DNA of 19,037 bases from JAIBBG01 sp043748015 (lineage in GTDB: Bacteria > Bacteroidota > Bacteroidia > Flavobacteriales_D > Sanyastnellaceae). Shown in pieces: positions 14,930-19,037 of this stretch. Made by a program: the position numbers and the translations under genes. Within the stretch, counting starts at the first letter, position 1, and each line of letters opens with the position of its first letter. The DNA is taken from the NCBI GenBank assembly GCA_043748015.1, contig JAYTOA010000018.1:1-19037 (forward strand), in the 5' to 3' direction. Below the pieces are notes generated by a model. That model had not been told where the DNA came from, did not search any database, and was given only the letters and a program-made list of their open reading frames with translations.

Positions 14930-17794
14930 CTATCGTTTCGAAATTTTATAACGATGTCTTATCGCCATCACCGTTCCAATCACCATCACCAAACAACCCA
15001 ACCACAACACATTGATTTGCGGAAAAACCTCTGCCGTAATGATCAACATATCTCGCTCAGATGAAGTATGTTTTTGCACGGTCAACTCAAGCCCCGCAGG
15101 CTTTTGCGCCAGTGCGAAAAGCATTTTAAATTGTTTCGATTCAACAGGGTAAGTGAACGGAACAGAGTCCTTCAACCAGATCATTGGAATCATCACATTC
15201 TCAGATTGATGTCCGTCGGTGATTCGCGCGAATGCTTTTTTTCCGAAAATTCCTTCGGGTAAATTTTCAGGTAAAGAATCGATCACAACCAAACTGTCAA
15301 TGACCATCGTTACCAATTCCGTCAATCTGATTTCAGTGGCAGGAGTTACTATGGCAGATTTAGGTTCCATGTAACCGGCGTCATCCGTTTTCTTGGGTTC
15401 CGTTTCGGTATGTTTGATGAAAGTGTAAAGGTCATGGCCTATGAAATGTTCAATACTTGGCTCGCGGCTGTTGCCTTTAGGCGACATCAAAACACTAGGC
15501 TCAAGAACGAAGATTCGATCACCTGGATAGCCGGGCGACCATGGCTGAAGATGCTCTGTATCGTGTGCATCCACTTCTGCAGGCGTCACTTGTGTCCACA
15601 AACTATCATCAGCAGCGTCCACAAGAAAACTGGACGAAGCTGTGTGTGATTTTTTCGCTCTGAACGGCTGGCCAAATACCTGCACGTAATCTCCTTCAGT
15701 ATACGTGCGAGGTTTCTTACTGAAATATTCTACCGTGCAGAAAAGTCGTTCACCGCGTTTGTTCTTTTCCTTGTAGTGAATAAAATAATCACCCATAGGC
15801 AAAGTGTCGCCTTGAAAAATCATCAGGTCTTCACTGTTCTTGAAATCTTCACTGATTTCAGAAATATTTCCGCGTTGATTTTTCGAAATGAAATGACTTT
15901 GCCATGTGCTGATGACTGCTCCAAAAATCAGCATAGCAAATCCGAAGTGAGCCACGCTTGCGCCCATCATATCGAATTTACCCTTCAATACACGCAGGCC
16001 GTAATTCAAATTTGCAATTAATGCGAATAGGCATGCCCACACGAGTAATAACAGTGAAAATTCACTTCCATCAAAATCTACGATGAAGGCCAGCCCAACA
16101 GTTAAGAGAACTGATAACACAACGCTGAATAAAATCTTCTTCAAGAATTCTTTCGTCTCGGTATTCTTATACTTCAAGTACTGACCAATTCCGATGATAA
16201 TGAATAAAAGAAATGCAAGTGGCACCTGTATTCGATGGTACACATCGAATCGCTCCTTATCAGCAGGAGCTGAAAGTTTGTGGTCGGCAAGGCGCTTAAA
16301 TAAATCCCAGTTGGTAGACTCATAAAGCCAAGTGAACATCCCTTCGAAAGGCGTGAGAAAAATATTACCGACGTTGACAGATGTTACAACGGTAATATGC
16401 AATGCCGACAGAATCAACACCAACGCACCGATGAACATCCAGAATTCACGACTCCACAAAGCCTCTTCTTCACTGGCAGTTACGCGGAATTTCTTTCGGT
16501 AAGCAACGATCAGCAACACTAAAGACACAACTATAAACAGCAATGAAAGTCCCGGTATCATCGTGCCTTCGCCCGGAAGTAATTTATCAGCCTCTTCAGG
16601 TGAGAGATCAGAATGATGCGTTACTAAACTACCCAATGCGAGAACAAAAAGCGATGCACTAAAACCTGCATAACCAATTTGCCATTTCCTGTCGGGCACC
16701 ATCAGGTATGTGCTCATAGCGACGAAAAACATCAAATAGATGAGAAGCTGCGCGAGGATTCCACTATCGACAAAAGAGTGAACGCTGCTATCACCAAGCA
16801 CACCGCTTCTTGTCAAAAATGTAGAATAGAGCACGAGTAAGAAAGAGCTAATGCTTAAAAGCAATGCAGCGAAAACAGAAGTTCCTTTTCTTTGATTGAT
16901 CACCAGCAAGTGAGCAGCAGCCACGAGCACCAGCCACGGAACAAGCGATGCATTTTCGACCGGATCCCATGCCCAAAATCCACCAAAACCCAACGCTTCA
17001 TAAGCCCAGGCTCCACCCATCAGAATTCCCGTTCCAAGAATCATCACGCCGAAAAAAGCGTAGGGAATTGCAGGCTTCATCCAACCTGTGTAATCGCGTT
17101 TCCACAAACCGGCAACAGCATAAACGAATGGAATGACTGTAGAAGCAAAACCCAAGAAAAGCGTTGGCGGATGGATTGTCATCCAGTAATTCTGAAGCAA
17201 TGGATTCAATCCTTTGCCGTCCTGAAAAGGCTTCAGCGAAAGATAATCAGGCTTAAAAGTCCATGGTAAACCGATATTCGTTGGATGTTCGCGCAGCAAC
17301 AAAAACGGATTGCTGCCGAATTGAAATTCACCGAAGAAAACACCCATCAACATCGACGCAAGAAACACTTGCACCAAAGACAAAATTGTCATCACACGCG
17401 GTTCCCAGGTTTTGGAATATTTCATCAGGAAAAAACCAATGACCACATGCCAGAATGTCCACAGCAAAAAACTTCCCTCCTGTCCTTCCCACATGCAACT
17501 GAATACATACTTCATCGGCATGGCGGTGTTGAGGTGATCCCACGCGTATTTGTATTCGTACAAATGATTGAAAAGGATATACAACATGGTTCCAATCACA
17601 CCGAACACGGAGAGTCCGTGAATGATGAAGCCAAGTCTGGCTGGCGTTCTCCAGAAATTATTTTGCCCTTCATTCCTCGCCGCCATGAAATAAGCGACAG
17701 TTGCGAAAATCGAAGCGACAAAGCTGAGAATAATAAAAAAATTACCCAGGATACCCGGGTAAATGTGCTCGTTGAGATATTGAATATCGTTCAT
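14930..17794 (-). CDS. ccmF: Cytochrome c haem lyase subunit CcmF
   Basis: CcmF is the membrane subunit of the System I haem lyase; it takes haem from CcmE and attaches it to apocytochrome c on the periplasmic side. The 954-residue protein is polytopic. The signature WWD region reads GAWAYEALGFGGFWAWDPVE (261-280) then NASLVPWL. The four conserved histidines appear as His208 in HPPTLFLG, His295 in AAAHLLV, His340 in DSSVHSFV and His617 in ASVAHFGFA, corresponding to His173, 261, 303 and 491 of the E. coli protein. It is about 300 residues longer than E. coli CcmF. Much of the excess is a soluble segment, about 640-925, before a last membrane helix (FPQINVLWLGCLVMVIGTVM). It is the last ccm gene of the operon, 51 bases after ccmE. 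Confidence 0.96.
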   Translation of the reverse strand: MNDIQYLNEHIYPGILGNFFIILSFVASIFATVAYFMAARNEGQNNFWRTPARLGFIIHGLSVFGVIGTMLYILFNHLYEYKYAWDHLNTAMPMKYVFSCMWEGQEGSFLLWTFWHVVIGFFLMKYSKTWEPRVMTILSLVQVFLASMLMGVFFGEFQFGSNPFLLLREHPTNIGLPWTFKPDYLSLKPFQDGKGLNPLLQNYWMTIHPPTLFLGFASTVIPFVYAVAGLWKRDYTGWMKPAIPYAFFGVMILGTGILMGGAWAYEALGFGGFWAWDPVENASLVPWLVLVAAAHLLVINQRKGTSVFAALLLSISSFLLVLYSTFLTRSGVLGDSSVHSFVDSGILAQLLIYLMFFVAMSTYLMVPDRKWQIGYAGFSASLFVLALGSLVTHHSDLSPEEADKLLPGEGTMIPGLSLLFIVVSLVLLIVAYRKKFRVTASEEEALWSREFWMFIGALVLILSALHITVVTSVNVGNIFLTPFEGMFTWLYESTNWDLFKRLADHKLSAPADKERFDVYHRIQVPLAFLLFIIIGIGQYLKYKNTETKEFLKKILFSVVLSVLLTVGLAFIVDFDGSEFSLLLLVWACLFALIANLNYGLRVLKGKFDMMGASVAHFGFAMLIFGAVISTWQSHFISKNQRGNISEISEDFKNSEDLMIFQGDTLPMGDYFIHYKEKNKRGERLFCTVEYFSKKPRTYTEGDYVQVFGQPFRAKKSHTASSSFLVDAADDSLWTQVTPAEVDAHDTEHLQPWSPGYPGDRIFVLEPSVLMSPKGNSREPSIEHFIGHDLYTFIKHTETEPKKTDDAGYMEPKSAIVTPATEIRLTELVTMVIDSLVVIDSLPENLPEGIFGKKAFARITDGHQSENVMIPMIWLKDSVPFTYPVESKQFKMLFALAQKPAGLELTVQKHTSSERDMLIITAEVFPQINVLWLGCLVMVIGTVMAIRHRYKISKR

Positions 17795-17845
17795 GTAATC
17801 GTTGCGGTAATTCGGTGTGCTGAAAGAAATTCAACACGTAAGATT

Positions 17846-18250
17846 TTATTTTTCTGAAGCCAATGAATGTTTCTGCTCATTGTATTTACTTGGACATTTC
17901 ATCAACAAGTGAGAAGCGTGGAAAGTTCCGTCAGCATGGTACTTGCCTTCAAGTGTAACGTTCTCGCTTTGTTCAAGTCCCATCGGTTTGCCTTGTTTGT
18001 CGTGAAGCAATACCTGCTCAGTATTTCCTTCTTTATCGATGACGTAAAATTTTGTAAGATCGGCATCGAGATTTGCGTCGTATTCGATGCCCTTTGTTTT
18101 GTCGAAGAGGCCAACGACTTTCACTTGTTTTCCTTCCTTCATTTTCGCTTCTGTAAAAGAAACGCTGTCAACAGAACTTGTATAAGTGGAAACCAGTATC
18201 GCAGAAACTGCTGCAATCAAGATGATGATGATGATGTGAATTTTCTTCAT
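17846..18250 (-). CDS. ccmE: Haem chaperone CcmE, C-x3-Y variant
   Basis: This 134-residue protein carries haem from the CcmABCD complex to CcmF. It has an N-terminal signal anchor (MKKIHIIIIILIAAVSAILV) and a small OB-fold domain (about 28-115) with VKVVGLFDK, KFYVIDKEGN, VLLHDKQGKPMG and VTLEGKYHADGTFHASHLLMK. In classical CcmE the haem is bound covalently by a His in an H-x3-Y motif; here the equivalent site is CPSKY, Cys119 and Tyr123, a C-x3-Y form. Such variants are known from archaea and some bacteria, including Desulfovibrio. No replacement His occupies that position; His111 and His114 lie nearby. The gene sits 24 bases after the ccmD-like gene and 51 before ccmF, within one operon. 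Confidence 0.95.
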   Translation of the reverse strand: MKKIHIIIIILIAAVSAILVSTYTSSVDSVSFTEAKMKEGKQVKVVGLFDKTKGIEYDANLDADLTKFYVIDKEGNTEQVLLHDKQGKPMGLEQSENVTLEGKYHADGTFHASHLLMKCPSKYNEQKHSLASEK

Positions 18251-18274
18251 TTATTTTAGATCACTCGGGAGTGA

Positions 18275-18481
18275 TTACTTCTTTTTTTCAATTTTCTTCA
18301 GTCTTTTTTCCAGCATAAAGATATAGATGAAAAGTCCAATAAGAACAATGGTTGCAACTGCAACAACCACCTTGATCTTTCCACTTTCATAAAAATATTC
18401 TTCCATGCCATTCGATGCCATCATTGGGAAAGAAACCAATGTCAACATCAACAACAAAACGATTTTATGCAATCTCTTCAT
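18275..18481 (-). CDS. CcmD-like small membrane protein
   Basis: The 68-residue product has an N-terminal hydrophobic segment with the look of a signal peptide (MKRLHKIVLLLMLTLVSFPM then MASNG), a short acidic periplasmic stretch (MEEYFYESG), one transmembrane helix (IKVVVAVATIVLIGLFIYIFM) and a charged tail LEKRLKKIEKKK. Size, topology and its place between ccmC and ccmE support a CcmD role, helping release holo-CcmE from CcmABC. It is longer than proteobacterial CcmD because of the extra signal-like N terminus. The ATG at 18481 overlaps the end of ccmC by 17 bases, indicating coupling; a frame open to 18511 would add ten codons with no support. Confidence 0.8.
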   Translation of the reverse strand: MKRLHKIVLLLMLTLVSFPMMASNGMEEYFYESGKIKVVVAVATIVLIGLFIYIFMLEKRLKKIEKKK

Positions 18482-19037
18482 ATTCGTTTTCAATTTTTTT
18501 GATTCTATCATTTAAAGAATAAATCCAATAACCCAACAAGATAAAACCGGCGCAAGCAGGATAGAAAACACTTCTCAAAGTGTTGTCGAGATCATACTTT
18601 GAGAAGGCCGGATTTCCACTTTTACCCGGATGCAGTCCTTCTGTAAAGCGAGGCATCACCATCAGCAAAATCACCATCAACACAAATGCGAAAATGTTGA
18701 AGATGGAAGAAATACGCGCCCGTTTGTCTTCATCGGGTGTGGATCTGCGCAATATAAAATAAGCGACATACACCATAAAGACCACCATGGCGCCATTGAG
18801 TTGCGGATCATTTGTCCACCAAGCACCCCAGGTGAATCTTGCCCAGATAGAACCGGTGATCAAACCAAGAACGCAGAACAGCAATCCTGTTCCGGCACTC
18901 GTTGCAGCCTTTCTATCGAAAATAGCATTCGGTGTTGCACCTTCTTTTCCCAACGCACGAATGCTGTATATAAAAGAAATGATCATCAACACGAACATGG
19001 TGAACCACATCGGGACGTGCCACATCAGGTTGCGGAT
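18465..19037 (-). CDS. ccmC: Haem exporter subunit CcmC, 5' end outside the window
   Basis: CcmC binds haem in its WWD domain and delivers it to CcmE. The reading frame remains open to the right edge of the window, with IRNL before the first visible Met at 19025. The conserved RNLxxHVPMWF motif would lie inside the mature protein, so the Met at 19025 is internal and roughly the first few dozen residues are missing. Visible features are HVPMWF (first conserved His), the tryptophan-rich motif FTWGAWWTNDPQLNG, a second conserved His in GLHPGKSG, and about five hydrophobic segments in the visible 190 residues. It precedes the ccmD-like gene, which starts inside its last codons. The upstream partners (ccmA, ccmB) would be expected further right. 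Confidence 0.93.
   Translation of the reverse strand: MRNLMWHVPMWFTMFVLMIISFIYSIRALGKEGATPNAIFDRKAATSAGTGLLFCVLGLITGSIWARFTWGAWWTNDPQLNGAMVVFMVYVAYFILRRSTPDEDKRARISSIFNIFAFVLMVILLMVMPRFTEGLHPGKSGNPAFSKYDLDNTLRSVFYPACAGFILLGYWIYSLNDRIKKIENEYEEIA

Noticed and set aside
17285..17857. 190-codon plus-strand reading frame
   Set aside because: It lies antisense to the start of ccmF, whose coding is unmistakable; the product is rich in His, Gln and Arg and has no recognisable domain.

Overview
The window looks like chromosomal DNA from a member of the Bacteroidota. The signs are a large secreted protein with a type IX secretion C-terminal domain (motif NVYPNPASD), a DUF4294 protein (a family I know from this phylum), a C-x3-Y variant of the haem chaperone CcmE, an OmpA-like lipid-free periplasmic protein, and A-rich stretches rather than clear Shine-Dalgarno sites before many starts. 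By eye the DNA is moderately AT-rich throughout, and I see no phage, transposase, integrase, rRNA, tRNA or CRISPR array. No genus can be assigned by reading alone.

Layout, left to right. Bases 1-484 carry no convincing gene but are rich in short inverted repeats. A two-gene plus-strand unit follows: a DinB-like putative metal-binding protein and a GNAT acetyltransferase overlapping by four bases. Next is a 947-residue secreted FG-GAP/ASPIC-UnbV/Ig-like protein with a T9SS sorting domain, closed by a textbook terminator. Two minus-strand genes come next, an uncharacterised protein with a GNAT-like segment and a P5C dehydrogenase (pruA). Each stop codon is followed closely by an inverted repeat built from AATAACC-like units. 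Then come a small lipoprotein (COG3650-like) and a tiny membrane protein, transcribed divergently from a biotin carboxylase (accC-type). On the plus strand follow a DUF4294 protein and a GT87-type membrane glycosyltransferase. The latter converges, with one base between stop codons, on a lipoprotein esterase. A strong minus-strand terminator separates the esterase from an OmpA-domain protein.

The right end is the 3' part of a cytochrome c maturation (System I, Ccm) operon on the minus strand: ccmC (5' end outside the window), a ccmD-like gene, ccmE and ccmF. CcmC and CcmD load haem onto CcmE, and CcmF transfers it to apocytochrome c. The CcmE here has Cys119 where the classical haem-binding His sits, which is the main biochemical oddity of the locus. 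CcmF is much longer than the enterobacterial protein because of an insertion of soluble character near its C terminus.

Most of the window is ordinary housekeeping and envelope biology. The less usual points are the AATAACC-type inverted repeats after two minus-strand stops, the C-x3-Y CcmE, the long uncharacterised GNAT-like protein, the OmpA protein whose peptidoglycan-binding domain is N-terminal, palindromes upstream of that gene, and the stem-loop-rich first 400 bases. I did not find a convincing new multi-gene system.
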